From NCBI GenBank assembly GCA_001466705.2, contig LATX02000199.1, positions 454,899-518,898 on the forward strand: a DNA stretch of 64,000 bases. The letters are read 5' to 3'. Positions 35,015 to 45,819 of the stretch are shown here, in pieces. Source of the DNA: Moniliophthora roreri (Eukaryota > Basidiomycota > Agaricomycetes > Agaricales > Marasmiaceae). The notes under the pieces are model-generated. The model worked only from the letters and a program-made list of their open reading frames with translations, was not told the DNA's origin and searched no databases. Position 1 is the stretch's first letter. Each line of letters opens with the position of its first letter. A program made the translations under genes and the position numbers.

Positions 35015-35179
35015 GCAACCAGAACCGCCAGCGCCAAGACCAGCCTTCGTAGTGGATATAGGAGAAGAAGAGGGTCCGAGATGTTTTTATAGGGTGAACT
35101 CACCTGTTTTCGTAGGAGAATGGCTACATATGGGACAACCGGTAATGAACGAGGACGTTTGAACGTAGCGAGAGGGTAA

Positions 35180-35739
35180 TGTTACAAACCTTCTTGTCGT
35201 CAGACGCTTTTTCTTTCTTCTTTTCTCTGTATTACTATTCCGGGCAAGTTAGCGCCCAACATTATGCTTCTCTTTAACATCTGGACTCGTCCACATTCCC
35301 AGCTCCCTTTTTCATTGATTATAACGTTATCATGACTTCACTTTATTCCATTAGTTTCTATCCCCTTCCAATGACATCGCTTATGATGTCAGATCGCTTA
35401 TTTATAACTTCGTCGACATTCTACCATATTCCATTGCTTTCTACTTGTTTGACAAACAAGGATGTCGATCCCACATTTGTATTCAAACGAGTAGCTACAA
35501 AGGATGTATAAGTAGATAGTTTTCTAGGTCCAAGCTCTTCAGCTTGACCTAGTTCAACCAAACTTGTGTTTAGCCAACGAAACGAACTTCTGAACTTTAG
35601 CTTTTCTTAAGCTAACTCTCAAACTTGACCCTTTCTCCTTCGGGAAGAGAATCTTCCTTTCTCGTCGAAGAGATCAAACTCTGCATCACTGCGTCAAGTG
35701 GTGTTGAGTTGTTGTCGTTGCTGCGCAAGTAACGTAACA
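35180..35739 (+). repeat. Gypsy 3' LTR (560 bp)
   Basis: It starts TGTTACAAACC and ends AACGTAACA, with a short purine stretch upstream and CTCTG downstream. It is nearly identical to 27922-28481. Near identity normally means a recent insertion if the two belong to one element. Confidence 0.88.
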
Positions 35740-35858
35740 CTCTGCCCTCTCAGCTCGGCATTCCCCGTACTGTATGTCGTCACCTTTCAAATTCTGTCGC
35801 CGTCGCCTCGGCGTTGTCCCAACCATCAATCGCACAAATATTCATCAACAGCTGCCTC
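35740..35858 (+). repeat. Host repeat, middle part (second occurrence)
   Basis: Same sequence as 28482-28600, beginning with the CTCTG duplication. It runs into the CATCAGC element at 35859. Confidence 0.75.
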
Positions 35859-36650
35859 CATCAGCGAAATGGACACCTAAATATATTGGAATAAAATGTG
35901 TGAAATACATTATAATGGCCAAAATACATTATAATCATTATGGTGTATTTTAATGTAATATAATTGTTGTTCCTTTATTTTAATGGATTAAAATGAAGCA
36001 AAATGGTTATAATGTATTCTGGCTATTATAATGTATTTTGGCTATTATAATGTATTTCAGCCATTATAATGCATCAGCCCCACCTGGGGGTCAGGGACAA
36101 AAAGAAATAATATTTATTTGTTGCAACCTCTATGAGTTGAACCCTCAACCTCAAGGTAGATTAGTCAGCAATCCTTGGCAGCCGCGGGGTGCTCAAGACC
36201 ACTGTACCACAGTGCCATATACTTACCACCACACATAGTGCAATATATCCTCTTACTCAAAAGACCTATCTCCACCCCCTTGCTGTTTCTATTGATCAAA
36301 TCCCCAACCAAAAGCTTCCCTTCACTTTATAGAGTCCTCTCCCTGTCCTCTGGAAGGCATAAAAATGCACTGTTTTGATTGCCTCTGTTACAATCTATTT
36401 TACTATATTATAATAACTCTGTCTCATTTTATTGCATTTTAATGTACTATAATAATACCATCCCATTTTATTGCATTTTAATGTACTATAATAATACCAT
36501 CCTATTTTATTGTATTTTAATGGATTATAATAACACCAGTCTCATTTTAATGCATTGTAATAGCATTGCTTGATTTTAATCTATTACAATGGACTAAAAT
36601 CAGCAAAATACATTATAATTTATTATATTTAGGTGTCCATTTTGCTGATG
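35859..36650. mobile_element. 792-bp CATCAGC TIR element (complete)
   Basis: The inverted ends are CATCAGCGAAATGGACACC on the left and the reverse complement of CATCAGCAAAATGGACACC on the right, extending about 27 bp with a few mismatches. Comparison with the uninterrupted host repeat (GCTGCCTCTTGACATCG at about 39300) gives a 2-bp duplication, TC. The interior is AT-rich with many TATAATGTATT and TTTTAATG motifs and no transposase. A tRNA-like promoter pair lies inside. The shared CATCAGC tip and 2-bp duplication link it to the small element at 220-384. Confidence 0.8.
36125..36215 (-). other. tRNA-like pol III promoter boxes inside the TIR element
   Basis: On the minus strand TGGTACAGTGG fits the A-box and GGTTCAACTC fits the B-box, about 66 bp apart. 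A short T-stem-like pairing surrounds the B-box, but I could not complete a cloverleaf. The same arrangement occurs in the truncated copy at 28867-28957. It may be a tRNA-derived SINE that the element picked up, or part of the element. Confidence 0.4.
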
Positions 36651-36840
36651 TCTTGACATCGAACCATTATCATCTCGCCTCAGCCAGTCCCGAGCACCCT
36701 TCCCTTTCCGGATTTATCGCCGAGACGTCGAGTGTAGTCTTCTGTTTGCCGTTTTCAAGGATCAGTAAGTCATCCTTCAACTATATGATGTCCTCTGTGC
36801 TGAATTATTTCAAATAACAGTCCTTTGTCTTCAATAATTT
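36651..36840 (+). repeat. Host repeat, right part
   Basis: It continues the host repeat after the TIR element (TCTTGACATCGAACC onward) and matches the inverted copy near 39125-39305. It ends around 36840. Confidence 0.7.
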
Positions 36841-36844
36841 ATTT

Positions 36845-39050
36845 TAGGCGTATGTCATAGGGATAGCACCAGTATGACACTGGATCAGACTGGTTGCCTT
36901 CGGAAGAGGAATCAGTTGGTTGGGTAAAGCCAGGGAATAATGCAGTATGCTCTATGCCCATGTGATTTATGATTTGGTGTGTATGCAATTACACTTAAAG
37001 CATCAAAGTTGTTCTGACGCTCCTCAAGTAGTGAAAGAAATGATCGTACCATAATTGAAGAGAAAAGGTTCATATTCACACCCACTCTCGTCTCAAGAAC
37101 CATCACGCATTTCCATGATAAAGATTTCAAAACCCATCAATCTACTGGAAATCCAGAGTAAGCACTGGGCTATGCTGCTATGTGGGCGGGGAGTTGTTTA
37201 CATGATTCTTTGACAGTCCAGGCTTTGTGGACCAGTATAGCCTTTCCCCCAAGCGGCCGCGCGGCGTGTGCAATGACACTTTCAGGCATGTGTACCACAC
37301 TCACTGGCGGTGTTTCCTGATTGCTCCTTGATGTAGGTCCACTAATCTAGATGCAAGTACGTGACTGAATTCAGACAAGTTTACCTACTAACCATAGTGC
37401 TCAGCTCTGCATCTCGCGGTCTGGTCAACAAGGCCACCGCTCTTTCAGCNAAGTGATTGGGGAGGGAGACTTTGGAGTTGAGGCTGTAAGAACGAAGCAT
37501 CTTTAAGATAGAATAAGAATGAACAGGTAGGCATTGGCAACACCTAGATATTTTAAATTGCATGCTCTACTGTCTATTGTGGAAACTTTGCCAGTTTGAT
37601 TGGATCAGATATGTGATATCACCATGCTCACCACGTCGGAATTGCTTGAACACATATTATGTTACTGCACACTGGTAACAGTTTGCTTAAAAGTAGTGCA
37701 TGCACTATTTAAGTATGAACCAACTCTAATTCATGCAAGGGGACAAGATGCATACCTTCAAGAGTGTTAAGGCCTTAAGGACTTGATCACCATGCATCAT
37801 CACCACACATCACCATGCACCTCCCCAATAAATAATTCGCTTATTACACTCTTTGTATTTCTCAGAGAATGCTCTGAATGTCTTGAAAGACTTTTTCAAG
37901 TGTGTGTCAAATTTTTAGTGCTGCTTTGGTTCATTCCAAATAATGTCCTGCCTGTTAATGAGTAGGATCATTTGATGTGCACTCAATAACATCGTTATGA
38001 CTGGCCATCCATGGGACCAAAAATCCTTACCTTTTCAATTGACAAGATATTGCCACTAAGGGCTTGTCAGCACTCTCTGAGCTTATATTCCGAGTTTCGA
38101 GGCATTACAATGACAGTCAGATGATAGGTGAATATTTCTTTAGATTTCAGGTATGATTCTGAGATGTCTGAGGTGAAGTTCTACATCTCAATACAGCAGG
38201 GCTTTGTCGTATGAAGCTCAATTTGATTCAATACATAATATTTATGATTTCCTCTTCATATATATGTGGATCTAAAGCTCTATACTACAGTTTATTTTAC
38301 ATGCATTACTGTCTACAGTGACACTCGTGGTGTGATCTATGCCATGAGCTCCCGAATGCTCTAAGTAAATTCAACTGGTGTTTCTGCAAATCTATGGAGT
38401 GAGTGTCAGCCATATAACACTAAGAATATAGGTCAAGATGAATACATTTATGACTAAGTAACACCAAATTTCATTTGAAGTGGCTGTCTTGGCATTGGAC
38501 CACATCCAACATAACCCAATAAATGCAAACTTGGACACCCAATATGAATGCGGGTTTGAAAAAGGTAATTCTGTCCAATCGCCATTGAGAATAGCAAAGC
38601 GGCTGTACCTATTGCATGAGCTTTCAAGTGTCTGGACAACAACAAAGAGCATATGACACTGATGCTGCCTAGTGCTGCATCAAGGGACTAAAGGCAAGTA
38701 CATCGAGGATCAAAGTTGATTTCTTTGAAAGGTCCAGCATCAGTAGCTATCAGCACAGTAATTTGAAGCCGTGCTCACCATAGCTTTAGCTCAACAGCAG
38801 ATCTCGGCAGATTGGGTAGTAGGACAACTAGCCAGCACCTCCCAATTTCGATGCTGTGTCTCAACTTCATTGCTTCCTAAATGTAGAGCCAAATGAGAAC
38901 TTAAGCTGGAAAGAAAAAACATGCTGAGTGTCATACTTAATTATTAGTGGTGAGCGTGCACCCCACCCCATTGCTTATCTAGCCATGGGAAAGCTCAACA
39001 TTCGAACACTTGTCTCACCAATACTCATCCTGACATCCCAAGCCTGAAGT
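36845..39050. other. No recognisable gene; one N at 37451
   Basis: Short frames on both strands match nothing I know. A minus-strand frame at 38392-38652 has hydrophobic stretches (NEIWCYLVINVFILTYILSV) and might be a membrane-protein remnant, but it has no neighbours that support it. Confidence 0.45.
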
Positions 39051-39052
39051 TC

Positions 39053-39595
39053 CTAAGTTGAAGTGTCTGAGAACAAGGCAAAAATTGCCTCAATGATCGA
39101 AGAATTAGCGCCCAAATAAATATGTAGACTGCAGTTCATGTAATTCAGCACAGAGGACATCACATAGTTGAAGGATGACTTACTGATCCTAGAAAACGGC
39201 AAACAGAAGACTACACTCGACATCTCGGCGATAAATCTGGAAAGGAAAGGGTGCACAGGACTGGCTGAGGCAAGATAATGATGGTTCGATGTCAAGAGGC
39301 AGCTGTTGATAAATATTTGTGTGGTTGATGGTTGGGACAATGCTGAGGCAACAGCAACAGAATTTGAAAGGTGATGACATACAGTACGGGGAATGCTGAG
39401 CTGAGAGGGCAGAGGGACTTCAGTGAGAGCTTGAAGACTTGGTGAGCAAGCTGGAAAATTATTGAAACTATTTGAGATATGTGAGGGTGGTTTCTGCATG
39501 CAGCCAGAAAAAAATTCTAACATCAAATCTGATGGACCAGTGTCCTCCTTCTGGCCCATCAGATATGACATTCTGGGTGGGAACCAAAGGTGCAC
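39053..39595 (-). repeat. Host repeat, uninterrupted inverted copy
   Basis: This copy carries the sequence found in pieces at 27736-27921, 28482-28600 and 36651-36840, without the LTR or the TIR element. It is therefore the empty-site reference for both insertions. It is open in one frame for 180 codons (starting MHLWFPPRMSYLMGQKED), and the split copy keeps that frame in part. The nature of the repeat is unknown. Confidence 0.75.
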
Positions 39596-40170
39596 TCCCC
39601 TGTGCTCTAGATTTCCCCATGCTCACTTCTTTCTTCTTAACCACCACCATCTCCACTTCTCAATGGCTCCCACTCACTCCTTCTCCCCGTCTGTATGGCT
39701 CTTTCGGCATCTCAAGGTGAAATTCCATGGTTCAAGATATGATGAGTCCTAATGTGGTCCAGCAGTGGAATATGGTACAGGCGAGGTACGTGTGCTAATT
39801 ACTTATTGTTTTTGTGAAATTAAGGATAGTTCGACACATCAGGCACCTTGGAGAAGACTCAGACAACAGTGCCGAACCACTTTCAACATACAGCTAATAG
39901 TAAATCTCATGAGTCGACCCCAGAACCCCATTATCCTTATACTAAACATTCTATGTGTTGCAGCTGGCCATGTCATTAGAGTAACACTCCTCACTTCGGT
40001 CAGGGCAGAGGGTTGTTGAAGTTGGGCAGAGGGTTTGGAGTCGGAGCAGAGGGTATTGGCCACTCTTGTGGGCAAAGTGGGAGTCTGGGACTCAGAGACA
40101 AGGTCTTTTGGTACGTGAGTTGTACTCAGTAGCACTGTTAATGTATTCTAGTACCTCAGCAATATACCTA

Positions 40171-40362
40171 ATTATCAGACACTATCAGACACGATCAGAC
40201 GGAATCCAATGCCTAATAGAGCCTGTCAGTTGCTACCTGTGAAACGTCTGATAATGTCTGATAACGTCAGATAATGTCCGAAAAAGTGAGTTAAGGACAC
40301 TATTGGACGTTATCAGACGTTATCAGACAAGGTTGGGCGTTGTCAGATAATGTCTGATAGCA
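40171..40362. repeat. Cluster of inverted TATCAGAC motifs
   Basis: TATCAGAC or close variants occur five times forward (about 40173, 40183, 40192, 40310, 40320) and GTCTGATA-type inversions five times (about 40247, 40257, 40266, 40342, 40350). They make two adjacent hairpins. The cluster lies just downstream of the stop of the membrane-protein gene. It may be a small palindromic element or a 3'-UTR structure. Confidence 0.6.
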
Positions 40363-40374
40363 TCTGGTAAAACC

Positions 40375-42738
40375 TCACTGGGGATGAATATTAGGACTTG
40401 GAGCAGCATCTTCAAAGGATTCACCAGACATACTTCTTCCAACAAAAGCGGTGATTTTGGAAGCTTCAGCAATTTCAGCAGCTTCAGTCCTGTCCCTGCA
40501 CCTTGTCAATGAATAGCTCAACATGACTGGTATCAATTACCTTTTACAATGCCGCAGCCAATATAGAATCAGTATTGTTAGCGTGGTGACGGTCAAAATA
40601 ATGCCAACCTGACAATAAGTCAGAAGAGTCAATGAGGAGATGCAATGCTAGTTAAATGGATTAGTTTACCGTAATCCCAGCTACTGATCCAGCCAATGGC
40701 TTTGTTCTATCTGATCCCATAGCAGGTGGTGTTATTGTGGGATTGACAGCCAGTGACGTTGAAGAGGACAGGTCCTTTGGCTGTCCTAAAGTTGGATTGA
40801 ATGCTTTAGGACCCCTGAAGCACAAATCCATGTTCAGTACAGAAAAAAATCACCCAAGGACCAAAAATTCTGACCTGTCAATGATATCAAGGGTGTGAAA
40901 GTTAATTTGATTGAAGTTGGGCAGCTCATCTGCATTGGGAGACTTGCCAATGTCCACCGTATAAGTTTGGTCATGATCAAGACCACTCTCCCAATACAAG
41001 ATCTGGTCGGTGTCCATTACTGAAGATCCATCGTTGAAGGGAGTGCGTTTCAAGGCACCTCCATCAAGTCTGGGTGTCAAAGTAGCCAGCATTAATCCCT
41101 GAAAGCTGCCTATGATATAGGGATGCCAACAGTTCAGCTTGGCTGGCTCCGGCTCTGGAGTCACTAAGCTGTGGCTGAGCCGATAACCTGACCCAATTTT
41201 TATCAGCTTATTTGATGCATCCTGGGTGAGAAAAATGAACAGCAGTCTCATCTGTATTTACTGTATTGCAATACTGAACAGAAATGAAGGGTGTTGTTGG
41301 CCACACAACAGTGTTGCACTAACTGGTCTGCTGAGTCTGGAGTGGCTGTGTCCTTTAGGCGCCCACCTGCAGGCGTAAATTTAGAGCTCGGTGTCCAAAT
41401 ACTCATACTACTAAGGTTTAAAGATGGTAGGCAGAGATGTCTTATTAAGATAATGCTAATTGGTAGTCTACAGAAGTCAATTTTGAACTTTGCATTTTTA
41501 AATAGCTCAGCCATGGCTTAGCTGCTCAAGCCGTGAGCCAGAGCCAGTCATTAAGCCGTGGCTCGAGCTGAGCTGTTGGCACTGCTACTTAGGAGTGCCA
41601 ACGGTCCAGCTCGCTCTCCAGCTAAGCAGCTCTGGAGCTGAGCCAGACAGAGCCGCTCACCTTAACGGCTCCAGTCGAGCCATTTAGGTGAGTGGCTCCT
41701 GGGCAGCTTCGAGTGGCTAAGCCACAGCTGAGCCGATAAATTATTCAGTCCACAGGTTTAACCAGAAAGAGTAGGTTCTGGTAGTAAAACATTAAGGTAT
41801 AGGTTGGACCAAACACAAGGAGAGCCAGGATCTGTGACCTGGGAAAATTGGAGATTCCCATGGCTGCTGTACCTGGTCTCTACCTCTTACCACCAGCGCC
41901 ATGGGTGTAGATGTTCAAAGGTATGCATTTTTTCAGTTCTGTACATTCATTTACTAACTTGACTATTGTAAGGCTACACTCACAGGGCAGAAAAAAGCAG
42001 GATGGAGATGCAAGAAGTGTGAGGAAGATGGGGTATTAGGTGCGCTGCCATTTTCAATCTTCTTTGATCTTTTTTGAGATCTTACAACCTCTAGTAGGTA
42101 CCTTGCTCATTCGTGTCCTCGTCTACACCAGCTGCCGTCATTCTTGNTGTCGCGCCATGAATCAACTGTTGGTTGGAAGTTGAAAAAGCCAACATTTGGA
42201 CCCTCCCCAGCCGCCGCCAGAATCGACCTATTCTGAATTGTGAATGGAGAACTTGGATGTATCAGATGTGATTAGGCAGTACACTAACGGTGATATCGCA
42301 CTCTTGGTAACCAATTCCAATGGTCAAAGTAGCGTAATGAAATGCAAATATGTCTGATCCAGACAGGCTCAAATTGAGTTGATGACTTCCATAAGGCAGT
42401 CCTGTAACAAGACCTAGCAGGTTGCCTTTAGGGAAACCTGGTAGCTCCATTTCGGTCCCGTCTATCCGAAGGGTATACGCAGCCGAACTCGTTGCATTTC
42501 CATAGATATATGCTGCCGTGCCGACCCAATCAAGTGACAATTGTGTGCCACTGAGTGTTGTTTGAAGGTAGCTATCACCACTGAGTCCTAGAGGACTGAA
42601 TGGAATATGTGTGGTTCCATGAGCATATGTGACATTCCAACCACTCTCTGTATTTTCGTTCAATTGAGTGCGAGAGGGACTGTATTGTATAGCTGGCGAC
42701 TGTGAAGAGATGGTGACGTTATACAGAAGAGGGTCCAT
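40375..42738 (-). CDS. Single-pass membrane protein with extracellular beta-type repeats
   Basis: The first recognised exon (42738-42262) reads MDPLLYNVTISSQSPAIQY, then SGWNVTYAHGTTHIPFSP and GTQLSLDWVGTAAYIYGN, a pattern of a beta-sandwich ectodomain with several N-glycosylation sites. A second ectodomain piece (DQILYWESGLDHDQTYTVDIG) is at 41080-40870. Then come a Thr/Pro-rich stalk, one membrane helix (AGITVGIILTVTTLTILILY), a basic stop-transfer RHCKRCRDR, and a cytoplasmic tail ending SPNIHPQ. The layout is like a group of mushroom cell-surface proteins of unknown function. Between 41100 and 42260 exons are unclear: a hAT-like element (41118-41587), another tip at 41590 and an N at 42147 interrupt. 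The signal peptide is not found, so the gene may be disrupted. Confidence 0.6.
41118..41587. mobile_element. Non-autonomous hAT-like element
   Basis: The left end TAGGGATGCCAACAG and the reverse complement of the right end (TAGCAGTGCCAACAG) form an inverted repeat, followed by GC-rich subterminal AGCTCAGCT and GGCTC motifs. It sits in the membrane-protein gene, probably in an intron. No 8-bp duplication was found. Confidence 0.6.
41590..41740 (+). mobile_element. Second hAT-like tip
   Basis: TAGGAGTGCCAACGG begins 2 bp after the preceding element ends and is followed by the same AGCTC and GAGCC-rich subterminal sequence. No right end was identified before the N at 42147. Confidence 0.45.
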
Positions 42739-42875
42739 ACAGAAGGTAGAACAAGGGAGTGATGAAGAGGTTAAAGGGCTTTGATCACTATTCTTATGTA
42801 GTCGTAGAGCTTTGTGCAATCACGGATCTATCAGATAGAAGCTGACAGTGTGTGACTTGAACTTGATGAACTCTT

Positions 42876-43688
42876 TAGGGCTCGTTACCATACCTGTATA
42901 CGGGTACAGTCATAAAAGTTACGGGTCGTAAGGTGTACGGGGCAAGCCCGTAACTGTACCATATAAGCCCATCTCAACCTCCTCTACGGTACAGGTATGG
43001 GGTCGTAACCGTACCGTCAACTGTATATATGGTGTTATTCTAAGAAGCCTCAAGGTTGATGGGAAATTTGACCAATTATGGCCATATGCAACTCTGCTGA
43101 GTCTGCATCAAGTGTTTGTGAGCCTCTAGAGGGTCAGTCATCGAATATCGCCAAGGAAATGAATTTTATTTTGACTTTGAACAATAGGACACAGTTTAAC
43201 TGCATCTGGAGAGCACCCTGCTGACCATGGCTGTCATTAAAGACTACTGAGGGCTATTAGTATGGGTACATATGTGAAAAAAGCAGCGGCTCACCTTCAT
43301 CACTCCAATAATCCATTCCTCCATTGCTCAAAATTGCCGTCAGCCCAATCTAAGTTCGATGAAGACCCAAGAAGGTGAGCTTGACTTCTCTTGACCACTA
43401 CTGGTGGCGTTGAAGAAAGCAGTAACCAGGTTTCGACAACGAACCAAAGTAGTGCTAAAGAAGTCGTGCGATGGCATTTTTCCCAATTTGGAAGCCATTG
43501 CCGCATCGAACGCCCACCGAGACCATATTATGGCCGTAAACCTGTCTGACAGTACGGTCTGTACGGTTTACGACTGACCCGTAAACTGTACCGTACCTTC
43601 CTTCCCTCCAACAGGCTACGGTATGGGTCCGTAACCATATATACAACCCCATATAGACGGCAATGTATGGGTATGGTAACGAGCCCTA
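42876..43688. mobile_element. 813-bp non-autonomous hAT element with 8-bp TSD
   Basis: The inverted ends TAGGGCTCGTTACCATACC are flanked by a perfect 8-bp duplication, GAACTCTT (42868-42875 and 43689-43696), which is the hAT signature. The subterminal regions are dense in GTACGG, CCGTAC and GGTCCGTAACC motifs. The interior has no transposase. Confidence 0.85.
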
Positions 43689-43696
43689 GAACTCTT

Positions 43697-44720
43697 GGTT
43701 ATGGTCACCATATGATATCGCTTCCATGTTCATGAAACAAACACCATAGTTCATGAAGTAGGTGGTACAAGGAAGACAGTAGTCCAAAGTAGATACCAGA
43801 CCTGTAGTGCCAATTTCTTTCGTTTGCAGATCAAGGCTTTCTTTTGACGCCGCACCGTCTGATATCACCAAACTTCATTGTAGAACAAGGTATCAGTTGT
43901 GATCCCAACAGCCGAATAACGTGAGGACATACAGAGAGACAGCACGACCTGAATCAAAGATGATCGTGCCTTGAGTCGACGACAGCAACGATCTGACGCT
44001 GCTGCGGTCATGTGAATCACGACGTCAAGGTCCGGTGTTGGTATCGTCTGAGAGAAGAATGGTCAGCTCCTTGATCCAAAAATCCATGTGAAAGGCTTAC
44101 CATAGGCTCTGCATTGAGACCAATGCTTCTCTATCATTATCGTGTCCATGGATCTTGCCAGAGATGCTTCAGCCTGTGTAAGTGGATGAACTCTTCAATT
44201 GACGGACGCGAGTGGGCAAGCTATTGAGCGCCAGATATGTGGAGGCTGATAGATCGGGGGTTCACCTCAAGCTGCCAGCGTTGGTTGCATTCCTGTCGAA
44301 GGCAATCAGTGCTGTAGTTCAGCATAGTAGGGAAGAGAAGAATCACCAATAAACACCACAATACCAAGAAACAGACCATCAGCATGCATATTATGCTCTA
44401 TTAGGGTTCATCGCAGTATCTGAGATCGTTGGCAAGGTAGATCGCAGCTAAGGAGCCAAAAACACTCACCTCGCCGATAGCTATTGATTCTTGAAGCAGA
44501 GGAAAGATCAATCAGAGAGGCGCCGTTCTCCATGAGTTAATAGCTCATCCCGCGACACTGTCTGCAGCATTCGCTTTGCAACTTTCTCGGCATGTGAAGT
44601 GAATGCGAAAAGTGTCTTTCCAACTGTGGAGAATAGTCAGATGGTTGACAGTTCCGTCTCGTGCCCGGGCCCGTCGATTCGGTTTTCCGAGCATCCAACA
44701 CACCAGGTGTAGACACAGGT
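43697..44720. other. Unrecognised, possibly gene remnants
   Basis: Minus-strand pieces such as GTIPTPDLDVVIHMTAAAS (after an intron-like gap at about 44045-44100) look coding, but no family was recognised and no full gene could be assembled. Confidence 0.3.
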
Positions 44721-44724
44721 TGGC

Positions 44725-45300
44725 TTATAAAGGGAAAGAACATACTATTATAGCTCCCAAAACCACGAACCTGTTGGACATAACCCATATGTCCAGTATA
44801 CGCTGGCACCATGATACCCCTTCCAATGTTCGGCTAGACTCTTGCGTAGAGTATAAAGCGGACCGGAGAGTGGGTGGATGTATAGTGATTTGCACCAATG
44901 ATGCCATCGCTCTGGCTGAACCAGCAGAATGAGAATGTGTATGCCTTTGTGGTGGTGGATGTGGTGGTGGACGAGATGTAATCATCTTCTGTAGATGTCT
45001 CCATGGTGGGTGGAGGCGGTGGAGGCGACGAGCTGGTCGATCTAGGGGAAATTTTGGTGTCGCACAATAACGGGGTGCACAAAAGGTACCCGAATAGACA
45101 TGTTGGGTTGAATAGGGCGTGATAGGGAGATAAGCTGGTTGGAGGCGAGCCGAGGTTGAATTGAGCCAATTTGAGGTGGTAGAAGGACCATTGGTGTCGC
45201 TGTTGGTGGGAGATCCTGTAAAGCATCAGTAGAAAGCCAGAAAAGCAGTAGTAATACACACATGGTACTTGCTCCGTAACGCCCATTACCTGGTGTTGTC
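44725..45300 (-). repeat. Dispersed unit R1
   Basis: Homologous to 45312-45765 and 60035-60620. Shared landmarks are GGGAAAGAAC, a GTGTCGCAC block, AAAGCCAGAAA, and a TACACACATGG-type end. On the minus strand a short frame begins with a hydrophobic MCVLLLLFWLSTDALQ, like a signal peptide, followed by a proline-rich tail. No known family. Confidence 0.55.
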
Positions 45301-45311
45301 TTGGGGTACCC

Positions 45312-45765
45312 GCCACATGTTTCAAGAAACGGCTATGGATTTTGACAATCTGGGATGATGGTTCTTGTTCGGCACTAATTTACATGCAAGGATTGTACAC
45401 AAGGATCTCCGATGCGCGTGTCTCGAACGCGGATATGGTGGCGGATGTAGTTTGTAGGTGTCTCCATGACGGGTGGAGGTGCGGTACATCTATTAGTTCA
45501 TGTAATGGATGTTCCGGAGGGGGATTCGGGTGTCGCACGATGACGTACATGGGATAAGTGCGTTTGGGGCATGATAGGAATAAGTTGCTCAGAAGCAGCC
45601 TGAAGTTCAGCTAAGCCTATGTGAGGTAGTATGATGGGTTTTCTAGGACCATTGCCGTCGCCATTGGTAAGAGAGTGGGGGTATTCCTGTAAAGTGTCAG
45701 CAAAAAGCCAGAAAGGTAGTTGGGATACATACATAAACTCATAGGCCCATCACGGAGCAAGCTGT
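45312..45765 (-). repeat. Dispersed unit R2
   Basis: It begins ATGTTTCAAGAAACGGCTAT, as R3 does at 60047, and shares GTGTCGCAC, GATAAGTTGCTCAGA and AAAGCCAGAAA with R1 and R3. The minus-strand frame MYVSQLPFWLFADTLQEY parallels that of R1. Units R1 and R2 are in tandem. Confidence 0.55.
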
Positions 45766-45819
45766 CATTTCTACTCCTCCAGCGGGCTCATCATGAACAC
45801 GCGGGTATATAGGAACCAC

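Larger units (their letters stand above)
29259..35739 (+). mobile_element. Ty3/Gypsy chromovirus, 5' LTR missing
   Basis: The internal region has gag, pol in the order protease, reverse transcriptase, RNase H, integrase and chromodomain, then a third ORF and a 3' LTR. That order and the chromodomain place it in the chromovirus branch of Ty3/Gypsy. The body starts at the gag ATG directly after an N, so the leader, primer-binding site and 5' LTR are not in the assembly here. A short purine-rich stretch (GCGAGAGGGTAA) precedes the 3' LTR and may be the polypurine tract. The 3' target duplication is CTCTG at 35740-35744. Confidence 0.9.

Noticed and set aside
39765..40135. Short frames on both strands
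   Set aside because: No domain, no splice pattern, no homologous copy.
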